Assembly: GCF_013114835.1 (NCBI RefSeq)
Contig: NZ_JAAVLW010000005.1
Span: forward strand, 620,001-684,000
Source of the DNA: Bradyrhizobium archetypum
GTDB taxonomy: Bacteria > Pseudomonadota > Alphaproteobacteria > Rhizobiales > Xanthobacteraceae
DNA length: 64,000 bases
Direction of reading: 5' to 3'
Under the pieces are notes generated by a model. That model did not search any database and had not been told where the DNA came from. It worked only from the letters and a program-made list of their open reading frames with translations. Every line of letters begins with the position of its first letter. Position 1 is the first letter of the stretch. Both the position numbers and the translations under genes were made by a program. Below are positions 8,468-17,964 of the stretch, one piece after another.

Positions 8468-10882
8468 TCAGAACTTCGCCGACGTGACGAGATAGAATGC
8501 CCGCCCCGGCGCGACCGCGACGAACGGCGCCGCGCTGCGGTAGAGCGTGTCGTAATAGAGCTTGTTGGTCAGGTTCTGCGCATAGAGCTTCATGGTCCAG
8601 TTCTTGTCGATCTTCTTCTCGACGAACGCATCGAAGCGCCAGTAGCTCGGCAGCTCCGTGCCGGTGTTGGCGCCGAAGGTGCCGCCATAGATCTTCGAAC
8701 GGTAGACCGCCTGACCACCAAGTTCCCAGCCCCCGTCGAACTTGTACTTGCTCAACATGCTGAAGGATTCATGGGCGATGTTGGCCATTTGCAGCCCGAT
8801 GTTGGACGCCAGAGCACTTTGCGTGACCTTCGACCTCATGAGCACCACACCACCGAAGACGCTCCAGCGATCGGTGATGTTACCGCTGACCTCGAGGTCG
8901 ATCCCCTCGACCTGGTAGGCCGCTCCCGACGCCAGAACGCCGTTGACGGTTTCGCGCGCATTGTCCTTCTCGGTATGGAACAGCGCGCCCGTTACCAAGA
9001 GATGGCGATCGAACAGCTCCCACTTGGTGCCGACTTCGGCAGCCTTGTTGCGCTCGGGCCCAAGGACGACGCCGCCCGGCACGGCTCCGCCGTAATCAGC
9101 CGCGGTACCGTCGAGCTCCGAACCGAACGGGTTCGTCGAGGTCGCGTAGGCCGCATAGAGACTTCCGATCGGTACCGGCTTGAAGACGATCCCGCCATTA
9201 TAGTTGATAAAATCCGAGTTGACCGTGCTCGATCTCGCACTGGTCGACGATCGCAGGTCGTAACCATCATAACGGATGCCGCCGTTCAGGATGATCTTGT
9301 CTTCCCAGTTCGCGGTATCGAGGACGTAGAAGGCCTTGCTGTCGACATTGTAGCGGGTCGGATCGCCGCCCAGCGCTGGAATGGTGGTGAACGGAATAAA
9401 GGTGTAGCTCGGCGCATAGATCGACTGGCCCGGCAAAGCGCCGGCGCCGGTAAATGCACCGGCACCGAAAACTTCCGACGAAAGCCCGGTGTACCGGTTG
9501 ATTCCAACGCGTTCGTTGGAAACCTCAAGGCCAACCACGGCCGTATGCTTAACCGAACCCGTGTCGAACTTGAACGTGGCATCCTCCTGGTTCGCCAGGA
9601 TGTCAACGAACTGGTTGCGGCTCTGCGGGCTCGCGGTGAACGTCCATTTCGTCGGATCGGGATTTGTCGTCACGGGCGACTGCGGCAGTGTGCCGATATA
9701 GGCCAGCAGCGAGTGCTCCGCGCGGGTCCGGCTATTCAGCGTGATGTTATCGGTGACTTTATACTCGCCCGTCAGGGTACCGAAGTCCTGCCGCGCGGTC
9801 TGGAAGTCGCGGTTGACGAAGCCGTACCAGTTCTGTCTCGGGATGCCGAACTCGGTGACCGGCCCATTGCCTTGCCTGTAATAGGGGACGCCAAAGTCCG
9901 GCAGGCCGCTGAGGTCGGTATGGACGTAGTTCGTGGTGATCTTGATGTCGTTGGTCGGCGTCCACTTGGTCGAGATGAAACCGCCCCAGCGATCGTCGGT
10001 CACGTAGTTGCGGCCGGCGACGCCGGCATCCTGGAACATGCCGCCGGTGCGAATCGAGAAGGTCGGGCTGATCACCTGGTTGACGTCGAGCGTAACGCGC
10101 TTGGTGCGGTCGGTGCCCAACGTGTTCTCGGCGTTGTAGAAGTTACGATCACCCGCCTGCTTCGTGACGATATTGATGGCGCCGCCGGCGGTACCACGGC
10201 CGGCATAGGACGACGCCGGTCCGCGCAGGATTTCGATCTGCTCGGTGAAGAAGTTTTCGCGGATCGAGACCGCGGGGTCGCGGATACCGTCGATAAAGAC
10301 GTCGTTGCGGGCATCGAAGCCGCGGATGAAGAAGCGATCGCCGAACGCATTACCGCCCTCGCCCGACCCAAGCGTCACGCCGGCGGTCGAGCGGCCGACC
10401 TCGCGGAGCGAGGTGATGTTCTTGTCGGCAAGCACCTCCTTGCTCAGCACGGTGATAGTCTTCGGCGTGTTGAGCAAAGGCTCGGGAAACTTGCCGGACG
10501 CCTGAACACGGTCGATCTTGTAAGGCGCGGCCGCATCCGCGTAGGGATTGCGGTCAGCCGCCAGTTGGCCCGCATTGGGAAACGGCACTGGGGCGACTTG
10601 CGCGGGCTGCGAACGGCGTGCGGCACGGCGCAGCGCGCTACGGGCGCGTAGCTGATCCGCGGAAGGTTTTGATGCAGCCGGACGCGGGCGAGCAACCGGG
10701 GCATCGACGGTCACCGGCGGCAGACTTGATTGCTGCGCTTCTGCGCCGGAGAACGACGCTACCGCAATGAGGCCCGCAACCGCAGAAACCTTCTTGCCTG
10801 AATTGTTTTCAACCGTCTGGCCGAGCGAACTGATTGCCGCTTCAACACGAAGCGACCTCGGCGCCTTCACAACATTCATCAC
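8468..10882 (-). CDS. TonB-dependent siderophore receptor (Fiu/FhuE-like)
   Basis: 804 residues. Residues 1 to about 48 act as a long signal sequence ending GAEA before QQSSLPPVTVD. A basic A/R/P-rich stretch (about 60-105) precedes the plug domain (about 125-245), which has TPKTITVLSKEVL, RFFIRGFDARNDVFIDGIRD and IEILRGPASSYAGRGTAGG. The 22-strand barrel follows and ends in the expected terminal phenylalanine (SAKF). The linked PiuC-type gene suggests a catecholate or mixed siderophore. Two ICE-like boxes lie 147-186 bases upstream. Lead gene of the five-gene uptake operon. Confidence 0.92.
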   Translation of the reverse strand: MMNVVKAPRSLRVEAAISSLGQTVENNSGKKVSAVAGLIAVASFSGAEAQQSSLPPVTVDAPVARPRPAASKPSADQLRARSALRRAARRSQPAQVAPVPFPNAGQLAADRNPYADAAAPYKIDRVQASGKFPEPLLNTPKTITVLSKEVLADKNITSLREVGRSTAGVTLGSGEGGNAFGDRFFIRGFDARNDVFIDGIRDPAVSIRENFFTEQIEILRGPASSYAGRGTAGGAINIVTKQAGDRNFYNAENTLGTDRTKRVTLDVNQVISPTFSIRTGGMFQDAGVAGRNYVTDDRWGGFISTKWTPTNDIKITTNYVHTDLSGLPDFGVPYYRQGNGPVTEFGIPRQNWYGFVNRDFQTARQDFGTLTGEYKVTDNITLNSRTRAEHSLLAYIGTLPQSPVTTNPDPTKWTFTASPQSRNQFVDILANQEDATFKFDTGSVKHTAVVGLEVSNERVGINRYTGLSSEVFGAGAFTGAGALPGQSIYAPSYTFIPFTTIPALGGDPTRYNVDSKAFYVLDTANWEDKIILNGGIRYDGYDLRSSTSARSSTVNSDFINYNGGIVFKPVPIGSLYAAYATSTNPFGSELDGTAADYGGAVPGGVVLGPERNKAAEVGTKWELFDRHLLVTGALFHTEKDNARETVNGVLASGAAYQVEGIDLEVSGNITDRWSVFGGVVLMRSKVTQSALASNIGLQMANIAHESFSMLSKYKFDGGWELGGQAVYRSKIYGGTFGANTGTELPSYWRFDAFVEKKIDKNWTMKLYAQNLTNKLYYDTLYRSAAPFVAVAPGRAFYLVTSAKF

Positions 10883-11028
10883 GTGCCCCTGACAATTTCA
10901 ATTCGCGGCAAATCGACATGCGGCGAATGGTCCCGCGCGCTAGGTACCGATCGGAAATTTTGGGGTCAACGCGATCAGCGCAACACTTCGGTTGAATCGA
11001 TCCAGATCACAACGATTCTAATCTGCAG

Positions 11029-11068
11029 TTTGAAATGGTTCTAAAGAATACTTTGTAAGCGTTCTAAA
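11029..11068 (-). promoter_or_regulatory. Two tandem ICE-like (Irr-type iron control) boxes
   Basis: Two 17-bp elements of the same design: TTTGAAATGGTTCTAAA (11029-11045) and TTTGTAAGCGTTCTAAA (11052-11068). Each has a perfect TTCTAAA half and a 5/7 match to its complement TTTAGAA across a 3-bp spacer; centres are 23 bp apart, about two helical turns. The Irr-bound iron control element of Bradyrhizobium has this TTTAGAA-N3-TTCTAAA layout as I recall. They lie between the receptor start and the 3' end of the next leftward gene, so they most likely control the receptor operon. Confidence 0.7.
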
Positions 11069-11120
11069 GAGATGCAAGAACGCCGTAAAATCAGGCTTAA
11101 GTTGCATTTTGACTTTCACG

Positions 11121-11363
11121 CTATTGATCGCTGCTCGGCGGCTTCATCAGCGAAAACAATTCGTCGACGGTGGATTGCGCGACCTGACGGACGCGATCGG
11201 TGTTGTCCATGCCTGATATGTTGACCCCCCTGACGACCGCTTTGATCTCGTCGCGAAAGTCGGTGAGGAATCGTAATGGATCGGGCGAATCGTTTGCGAC
11301 GCGCGCAATCAGTCCCGTAATCAGAATCTGGCACGCCATCATGCGTCCGTTCAGTTCGTCCAT
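11121..11363 (-). CDS. Small hypothetical protein
   Basis: 80 residues if started at the ATG for MDELNGRMMACQ; a longer form from 11423 would add 20 cysteine- and arginine-rich residues that look non-coding. Mostly helical, no signal or membrane segment, no family I recognise. Leftward, ends just before the iron boxes, so it could be read into the siderophore operon, but no shared function is evident. Confidence 0.6.
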   Translation of the reverse strand: MDELNGRMMACQILITGLIARVANDSPDPLRFLTDFRDEIKAVVRGVNISGMDNTDRVRQVAQSTVDELFSLMKPPSSDQ

Positions 11364-11602
11364 CCTGCACCCCGCGTTTCGCAAACGTTCGACCGCGCGA
11401 TATGAACGACAACAATCCGGCATTCAACCCCGCTTGAAAGATGCGGAGGTATTTCGCAGGTCGTTGGCGCTGAGTCTTGCTCGGCCGCCGCTTCAAACCT
11501 TTCCAATTGTTTAGGATTCTCAAGCCTTAGTGTTTGTACTCGGCAAGCGCCTGGACGTTATATCGGCAGCATTGGGGACTTCTTTTCAATTCATGAGCCG
11601 TC

Positions 11603-12775
11603 ATGCCGAGGTCGCGCACCATCCGTTGGGTATTGCTGATCGCAGCGATCGCTGCACTGGGCTATTTGGGCTGGCAGCGATTCCAGGGTGAGGATCACCA
11701 GGCGCAGGCTGAAACCCAGAAGCCCGCACCTGCCCACGCCGCCGTACCGGTGCGGATTGCCACGGTCGAGAAGGCCGATTTTCCCGTTTATCTGACCGGT
11801 CTCGGCACCGTGCAGGGCTTCAATACTGTCGTCGTTCGCACCCGCGTCGACGGTCAGATCAACCGGATCGCATTTCAGGAAGGCCAGTTCGTCAAGGAAG
11901 GTGACACGCTGGTCGAAATCGATCCGCGGCCGTTCCAGGCCGCCCTCGATCAGGCCAAGGCCAAGAAGGCCCAGGACGAAGCCAATCTCGCGAACGCCAG
12001 CCTCGACCTGCAGCGCTATACCAGGCTTGGCGAATTCGCGACCCGGCAACAGACCGACACGCAGCGCTCGACCGTCGCGCAGCTGACGGCGCAGATCCAG
12101 GCCGACACCGCGATGATCGAAAACGCGCAGACCCAGCTCAATTACGCCACCGTCAGGGCGCCGATCTCCGGAATCGTTGGCATCCGCCAGGTCGATGTCG
12201 GCAATATCGTCAACGCCGCGACGCAGACCGGAATCGTCACCATCGCCCAGATCGAGCCGATTGCGGTGATCTTCACCGCGCCGGAAGACCAGTTGCCGGA
12301 GATCAAGACGGCGCTCGCCGCCGGCCCTCCCAAAACGATCGCGCTCTCTACCGACGGCAAGCGGGTGCTTTCCACCGGCACGCTTTCGCTGATCAACAAC
12401 CAGGTCGATACGTCGAGCGGCACCATCCGGCTCAAGGCGGTATTCGACAATAAGGACCACGCACTGTGGCCGGGCCAGTCGGTCTCGACCCGGCTGCTCG
12501 TCGCGACGCTGAAGGACGCCACCGTCGTTCCCGACGACGCCGTCCAGCATGGTCCCAATGGTCTTTACGCCTACACGGTCAACAAGGAGAACAAGGCTGA
12601 ACTTCGCAACATCAAGGTGACGCCTTCGAACGACGGGCGTTCGGTGGTCGATGAAGGCCTGTCGCCCGGCGATCAGGTCATCACGGCGGGCCAGTTCAAG
12701 GTTCAGCCGGGCACGGTGGTAACGACGGCGATCGCCAGTTCGGATCAGGCTCAGGCCAGGACGACCCGCGAATGA
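11603..12775 (+). CDS. RND efflux periplasmic adaptor (MdtA-like membrane-fusion protein)
   Basis: 390 residues. An N-terminal anchor (IRWVLLIAAIAALGYLGW) is followed by the barrel-sandwich halves (TRVDGQINRIAFQEGQFV and LNYATVRAPISGIVGIR), a helical hairpin between them, and the beta-barrel and membrane-proximal domains to the end. It links the inner-membrane pump to an outer-membrane channel. The stop overlaps the pump start by four bases. No outer-membrane factor gene and no regulator is visible next to it. The ribosome site before ATG 11603 is weak. Confidence 0.9.
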   Translation: MPRSRTIRWVLLIAAIAALGYLGWQRFQGEDHQAQAETQKPAPAHAAVPVRIATVEKADFPVYLTGLGTVQGFNTVVVRTRVDGQINRIAFQEGQFVKEGDTLVEIDPRPFQAALDQAKAKKAQDEANLANASLDLQRYTRLGEFATRQQTDTQRSTVAQLTAQIQADTAMIENAQTQLNYATVRAPISGIVGIRQVDVGNIVNAATQTGIVTIAQIEPIAVIFTAPEDQLPEIKTALAAGPPKTIALSTDGKRVLSTGTLSLINNQVDTSSGTIRLKAVFDNKDHALWPGQSVSTRLLVATLKDATVVPDDAVQHGPNGLYAYTVNKENKAELRNIKVTPSNDGRSVVDEGLSPGDQVITAGQFKVQPGTVVTTAIASSDQAQARTTRE

Positions 12776-15700
12776 GCCAGGGAATCTCCGCTCCCTTCAT
12801 TCGCTACCCGATCGGAACCTCGCTGATGATGGCGGGGATCATCTTCGTCGGTCTCGTCTCCTATCCCTTGTTGCCGGTCGCGCCGCTGCCGCAGGTCGAC
12901 TTTCCAACCATTCAGGTTACGGCGTCCCTGCCCGGCGGCAGTCCGGAAACCATGGCATCGTCGGTGGCGCAACCGCTGGAACGTCAGTTCGCGCAAATTC
13001 CGGGCGTCGCGCAGATGACCTCGACCAGCTATCTCGGCACCGCGGCGATCAATATCCAGTTCGATCTCAACCGCTCGATCGACGCCGCCGCCAACGACGT
13101 GCAGTCCGCCATCAACGCGGCCAGCGGACAGTTGCCGAAAAACCTCCCCTCGCCCCCGATCTACCGCAAGGTCAACCCGGCGGACTCGCCGATCCTGTTA
13201 TTGTCGGCGACATCGGACACGCTGCCGCTGACCACGGTCAGCGACGCCGTCGACGCCCAGCTTGCGCAGCAGATCAGCCAGATCTCCGGCGTCGCCCAGG
13301 TCATCATCGGCGGACAGCAGAAGCCCGCCATCCGCATCCAGATCGACCCGGCGAAGCTCGTCGCCAAGGGCCTGTCATTGGAGGATGTGCGCAGCCAGAT
13401 CGCGATCACGACCGTGGACAGCCCGAAAGGCAATATCGACGGCGAGCGGCGCGCGTATACCATCTACGCCAACGATCAGTTGCCGGAATCGAAGGACTGG
13501 AACGACGTCATCATCGCTTACCGCAACGGCGGCCCGTTGCGGATCCGCGATGTCGGCCAGGCCGTCACCGGCCCGGAAGACGCCAAGCAGGCGGCCTGGG
13601 CCAACGGCAAGCGCGGCGTATTCCTGGTGATATTCAAGCAGCCCGGCGCCAACGTCATCGAGACCGTCGACAAGATCAAGGCGGCACTGCCGCGGTTGGT
13701 TACCGCGATTCCGCCGGCGGTGAAGGTCGAGGTGATCAGTGATCGTACCACAACGATCCGCGCGGCGGTTGAAGACGTGCAATTCACCCTGCTGCTGACC
13801 ATCGCGCTGGTCGTCATGGTGATCTTCATCTTCCTGCGCAGTTTCTGGGCAACGGTAATCCCTGCCGTCACTGTGCCGCTGGCGTTGCTCGGCGCCTGCG
13901 CATTGATGTGGGTGTTCGGCTATTCGCTCGACAACCTGTCGCTGATGGCACTTACCATTGCCGTCGGCTTCGTGGTCGATGACGCTATCGTGATGCTGGA
14001 AAACATCACGCGCTATATCGAGGAAGGCGACAAGCCGATGGCCGCCGCCTTCAAGGGGGCCGGCGAAATCGGCTTCACCATCGTGTCGATCAGCGTCTCG
14101 CTGGTCGCGGTGCTGATCCCGCTGTTGCTGATGGGCGGCATCATCGGGCGATTGTTCCGCGAATTCGCGGTGACGCTGGCGATGACCATTTTCGTGTCGA
14201 TGGTCGTGTCGCTGACGCTGACGCCTATGATGGCTTCGCGCTTCCTGCGCGCGCATGGCGAGGTCAAGCATGGCCGGTTCTATCAATGGAGCGAGCGCGG
14301 CTTTGACGCCATGCTGCGCACGTATGAGCGTGGGCTCGACCTCGCGCTGCGCTGGAAGTTCACCACTCTGATGATCTTCTTCGCGACGCTCGGATTATCG
14401 GTTTACCTGTTTGTCATCATCCCCAAGGGATTCTTCCCCCAGCAGGATAACGGCCTGATCACCGCGACCTCGGAAGCCGGTCAGGATATCTCGTTCGCCG
14501 ACATGAAGCGGCATCAGGAGGAGCTTGGAAAGATCGTGCAGGCCGACCCCGACGTCGCCTCGGTCGCGATGGTAATCGGGGGCAGCGGCCGGGCGGGCAA
14601 TAATGGTAGTCTGTTCATCACGCTGAAGCCACGCGACCAGCGCAAGGCGAGCGCCCAGCAGATCATCGCGCGTCTGCGTCCGCAGTTGGAAAAGGTCGAA
14701 GGTGCCCGCCTCTATATGCAGGCAGCGCAGGACGTCCGGCTTGGCGGACGTCCGACGCGAACCCAGTTCGAATTCACGCTGCAGGATGCCAATCTGGCCG
14801 AGCTGAACGAATGGGCGCCGAAGATTCTCGCAAAGATGCAGACGCTGCCTGAGCTTCGCGACGTCGCCACCGACCAGCAGACCAATGGCACCACGCTGGA
14901 GCTGAAGATCAACCGCGATACCGCCGCGCGTTATGGCATCCAGCCGCAACTGATCGACGACACGCTCTATGATGCGTTCGGCCAGCGCCAGGTGACGCAG
15001 TATTTTACCCAGCTCAACACCTACAAGGTGGTGCTCGAGGTGCTGCCGGAATTGCAGGGCAGCCTCGACACGCTGAACAAGATCTACGTGAAATCGCCTG
15101 CAACCGGCGACCAGGTGCCGCTATCGACCTTTGCCACCTGGACCAGCGTACCGGTGCGGCCGCTATCGATCAGCCATCAGGGCCAGTTTCCGGCGATCAC
15201 GATCAGCTTCAACCTCGCGCAAGGAGTCGCGCTGGGCCAGGCGACCGACGCGGTCCAGAAGGCGATGGTCGAGCTCGGCGCACCGACGACGCTCAATTCG
15301 AGCTTCCAAGGCACCGCGCAGGCGTTCCAGCAATCACTCGGCACGGTGCCGCTGTTGATCCTCGCCGCGCTCGTAGTGGTCTACCTGATCCTCGGCATTC
15401 TCTACGAAAGCTACATCCACCCGATCACGATCCTGTCGACGCTGCCGTCCGCCGGTGTCGGCGCACTCGCCATTCTGATGCTGTTCGGGTTCGACTTCAG
15501 CCTGATCGCATTGATCGGCATCGTGCTTCTGATCGGCATCGTCAAGAAGAATGGCATCATGATGGTTGACTTCGCCATCACGGCCGAGCGCGACGAGAAC
15601 CTGGAGCCCAAGGCTGCGATCCGCAAGGCGGCGCTGTTGCGCTTCCGCCCGATCATGATGACCACGATGGCCGCCCTGCTCGGCGGCGTGCCACTGATGC

Positions 15701-15918
15701 TCGGCACCGGCACCGGATCGGAAATCCGCCAGCCGCTGGGCTATGCCATGGTTGGCGGACTGCTGGTCAGCCAGGCGCTGACCCTGTTCACGACCCCCGT
15801 GGTCTATCTCTATCTCGATCGGCTTTCGAACCTGTTTGCGCAACGGAGCCGTTCGTCGAATCCTAACCATGATGCGCATTTGGACGCCCACGGCTCGGTC
15901 AAGCAGGCGGCCGAGTGA
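12772..15918 (+). CDS. RND multidrug efflux permease (MdtB/MdtC-like, HAE-1 family)
   Basis: 1048 residues, the usual HAE-1 length, with the twelve-helix layout and two large periplasmic loops. The proton-relay aspartate pair is D403-D404 in GFVVDDAIVMLEN of helix 4; GIVKKNGIMMVDFA marks helix 10. It should export drugs or small amphiphiles by proton antiport together with the adaptor encoded in the overlapping upstream gene. A single pump gene rather than an MdtB/MdtC pair implies a homotrimer. Confidence 0.93.
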   Translation: MSQGISAPFIRYPIGTSLMMAGIIFVGLVSYPLLPVAPLPQVDFPTIQVTASLPGGSPETMASSVAQPLERQFAQIPGVAQMTSTSYLGTAAINIQFDLNRSIDAAANDVQSAINAASGQLPKNLPSPPIYRKVNPADSPILLLSATSDTLPLTTVSDAVDAQLAQQISQISGVAQVIIGGQQKPAIRIQIDPAKLVAKGLSLEDVRSQIAITTVDSPKGNIDGERRAYTIYANDQLPESKDWNDVIIAYRNGGPLRIRDVGQAVTGPEDAKQAAWANGKRGVFLVIFKQPGANVIETVDKIKAALPRLVTAIPPAVKVEVISDRTTTIRAAVEDVQFTLLLTIALVVMVIFIFLRSFWATVIPAVTVPLALLGACALMWVFGYSLDNLSLMALTIAVGFVVDDAIVMLENITRYIEEGDKPMAAAFKGAGEIGFTIVSISVSLVAVLIPLLLMGGIIGRLFREFAVTLAMTIFVSMVVSLTLTPMMASRFLRAHGEVKHGRFYQWSERGFDAMLRTYERGLDLALRWKFTTLMIFFATLGLSVYLFVIIPKGFFPQQDNGLITATSEAGQDISFADMKRHQEELGKIVQADPDVASVAMVIGGSGRAGNNGSLFITLKPRDQRKASAQQIIARLRPQLEKVEGARLYMQAAQDVRLGGRPTRTQFEFTLQDANLAELNEWAPKILAKMQTLPELRDVATDQQTNGTTLELKINRDTAARYGIQPQLIDDTLYDAFGQRQVTQYFTQLNTYKVVLEVLPELQGSLDTLNKIYVKSPATGDQVPLSTFATWTSVPVRPLSISHQGQFPAITISFNLAQGVALGQATDAVQKAMVELGAPTTLNSSFQGTAQAFQQSLGTVPLLILAALVVVYLILGILYESYIHPITILSTLPSAGVGALAILMLFGFDFSLIALIGIVLLIGIVKKNGIMMVDFAITAERDENLEPKAAIRKAALLRFRPIMMTTMAALLGGVPLMLGTGTGSEIRQPLGYAMVGGLLVSQALTLFTTPVVYLYLDRLSNLFAQRSRSSNPNHDAHLDAHGSVKQAAE

Positions 15919-16185
15919 CCGAGAGGTCGGCGCCTTCTACAGCCGCTCGGCCGAATCTTTCTGCGCGCACTCCGCGTCGCCGCAGGAAGTGAGCCCGCAA
16001 AGCTGACCGAAGCTCTGGAAAGCGAACGCCACCGGTCCAAAATGCCCCTCTTCCGCGCTTGCCAAAGACCGGACCGAGCGAGTAGAACGACGGCAACCTG
16101 GGCACGGTGATTTTGCCTTAAGATCCCGCCGCCGGCGATTTACCCAGATAGCCCGATAAGCTATTGACTACATTGGGTAATCCAT

Positions 16186-16259
16186 TGGGGAATGGTGTAA
16201 CGGTAGCACAACAGACTCTGACTCTGTTTGTCTTGGTTCGAATCCAGGTTCCCCAGCCA
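16186..16259 (+). tRNA. tRNA-Gln (anticodon CTG)
   Basis: 74 nt with encoded CCA. Acceptor arms TGGGGAA/TTCCCCA pair fully; D-arm GGTGTAACGGTAGCAC; anticodon stem ACAGA/TCTGT with loop CTCTGAC giving anticodon CTG; T-arm GGTTCGAATCC. The last 17 nt (16243-16259) recur at 31040-31056, marking it as the integration site of the following element. Confidence 0.95.
16243..16259 (+). repeat. Left attachment site (attL core)
   Basis: TCCAGGTTCCCCAGCCA, the 3' end of the tRNA-Gln gene, exactly repeated at 31040-31056. The intact tRNA is kept on this side. Confidence 0.88.
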
Positions 16260-16319
16260 CCTATTGATCGATCTCCAAAGCTGAACAAATTGAAGAGGTT
16301 AACTTAGTCTTTGGCGCCG

Positions 16320-16341
16320 TGCGTACCCAACTGCGTACCCA
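16320..16341 (+). promoter_or_regulatory. Arm-type direct repeats near the left end
   Basis: TGCGTACCCA occurs at 16320-16329 and 16332-16341. The same 10-mer occurs twice at 30955-30977 inside the other end. This layout fits arm-type binding sites for the element's integrase; binding is inferred. Confidence 0.65.
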
Positions 16342-16367
16342 GCCCAGCACGCTTGGACCAGCATCGG

Positions 16368-17690
16368 TCAAAAGGGAATATCATCGTCCAAGCTATGTTG
16401 GAGGCCCGCCGCTTCCAGCTCTAGGCCAGTGTCCACCAAGAATGAGAGAAGTTCAGCACGAGGCATTAAGCACTCGTTGTAGATGCGGGTGAGCAGCCTG
16501 TGAAAACTATTCGCACCCCGAAGATCGGCTCCCGAGACTGACGCAACAATGATAGCTTTGAAATCATTGGCGGTTAGATGAGGAACCAGAGGCTCGACAC
16601 AGCTCTCGTATACTGTGTTGGCTTCCACCCATTGATGGACATCGCAGTAGAGCGCGACAGCTCTCTCGACAACCGCTCGGCTTTTCGAGCGCTGAACGAC
16701 AGGAATAAGCTCTTTCGCGGACAGAGAATTCAGCCGCGCTTCCGCGGCCGTCCTCAAGCCCTCAAACTCTAAGGCGATAGTGATTGGAGTTTGCACCCGT
16801 TCGACTTCCGCCGACCGAAGAAACTCGCCCAACTTGTTCTTGATGTCCGCATCCAATAGATTTGCGGTAATGGGTAAGTGTGACAACACGGCGAACACAA
16901 ATTCAACGCGCTTGTCGTTCGTCTCTCTCGCAATCCTATTTACCGCACGGCGCAGACGTGGCTCCGTTGAGCTGGGATGAAGATCATGTAGCGCGCCCAA
17001 GGCAATCAGCGTTTGCCTCCTTCCGAACAGGCCCGAAGCTCGATCAAACAGCCCGTACATGAGCTTGTCGGCGAAGGCTGTGACGAGGGCCTCTTTCGGG
17101 CGCTCTAGCCCCGCTTTCAGAAGAGCTGTCTGAGCTTCAGCCTTTTCGCGTGGAAAGAAGTCCGAGCCTACGGTTGAGATCAAAGCGTTTATTGCTGCCT
17201 TGCCTTGAACAGGTGGCTGCGACAGGACGAGTGCGACTGCATTGCGGAGGTGAAGTCGTGCCAGCTCCGCCGATGGCTGATAGGGTGTGTCCAATCTTTG
17301 ATAGCTGGGATGAGCACAACGATTCCTGTCTTCCCTCAACCGACGCAGCTCCAAAAGCTGCTGAGGCTCAAAGAATTCGAACTTTGCCTGGGTAACGTCA
17401 ATAAGTGTTCGTTCAAAATCAAGACTGTGTCTTATTGCATCCGGGTTTCCATCCTCAATTTGCTTATGCCACCGCTCGTACTTTTCGATCATGCTCCGAG
17501 CTTCGGCATCGCCGCCCAACGCCAAGTCCCTAACCTTCTCCACGAGATCGAATATCACGGCTATCCACGTTGCAACGATGCAAGCTCGGTACGCTCCAGC
17601 CCGATAGCTGCCAACCGCCTCCTGAATGTAGGTTCTTGCTTGCTCAGTCCTGCATGAGAGGACCAACTCGTCGAGATCGGTAATTGCCAT
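16368..17690 (-). CDS. HEPN-domain-like protein, putative RNase (unknown role)
   Basis: 440 residues. The N-terminal helical region (about 15-145) carries SYRAGAYRACIVATWIAVIF and, at R122-H127, the sequence RNRCAH, which is the R-x4-H motif with N in second place that marks catalytic HEPN ribonucleases. The remaining 290 residues are helical, repeat-like and unknown to me. It is the outermost gene at the attL side of the element, a typical place for cargo such as anti-phage or toxin genes. The motif is seen directly; the RNase and defence roles are inferred. No antitoxin-like small gene is adjacent. Base composition is lower in GC than the chromosomal flanks. Confidence 0.65.
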   Translation of the reverse strand: MAITDLDELVLSCRTEQARTYIQEAVGSYRAGAYRACIVATWIAVIFDLVEKVRDLALGGDAEARSMIEKYERWHKQIEDGNPDAIRHSLDFERTLIDVTQAKFEFFEPQQLLELRRLREDRNRCAHPSYQRLDTPYQPSAELARLHLRNAVALVLSQPPVQGKAAINALISTVGSDFFPREKAEAQTALLKAGLERPKEALVTAFADKLMYGLFDRASGLFGRRQTLIALGALHDLHPSSTEPRLRRAVNRIARETNDKRVEFVFAVLSHLPITANLLDADIKNKLGEFLRSAEVERVQTPITIALEFEGLRTAAEARLNSLSAKELIPVVQRSKSRAVVERAVALYCDVHQWVEANTVYESCVEPLVPHLTANDFKAIIVASVSGADLRGANSFHRLLTRIYNECLMPRAELLSFLVDTGLELEAAGLQHSLDDDIPF

Positions 17691-17964
17691 TCCGCCCTCT
17701 GCCTGACGCCCCCGCAGCTACCCAAGAAATCGGAACGGCTTGGTTGCAAGTCGTCCGTGCCGCTTACCCTCGTCTATGCCTATGCCCGATCAAGGCCGCA
17801 AGTGGGGCCGCTCCCACCCGCACCTGTGTAGCCCAATAGTGCATCTAGCTTGCGCCTGAAGAACCGCTAGCCGAGAACACTCAGATAAAATTGCCCTCGC
17901 GAGATGCTCGGACACTGGCGCTGACATCAACGATATTTGCAACGTTCAAGTCCAAGCGCCCCGT

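Noticed and set aside
8771..10651. 626-codon open frame on the plus strand
   Set aside because: It is antisense to the siderophore receptor, has no family motifs and is Arg/Asp/Val-rich, as expected of GC-rich shadow frames.
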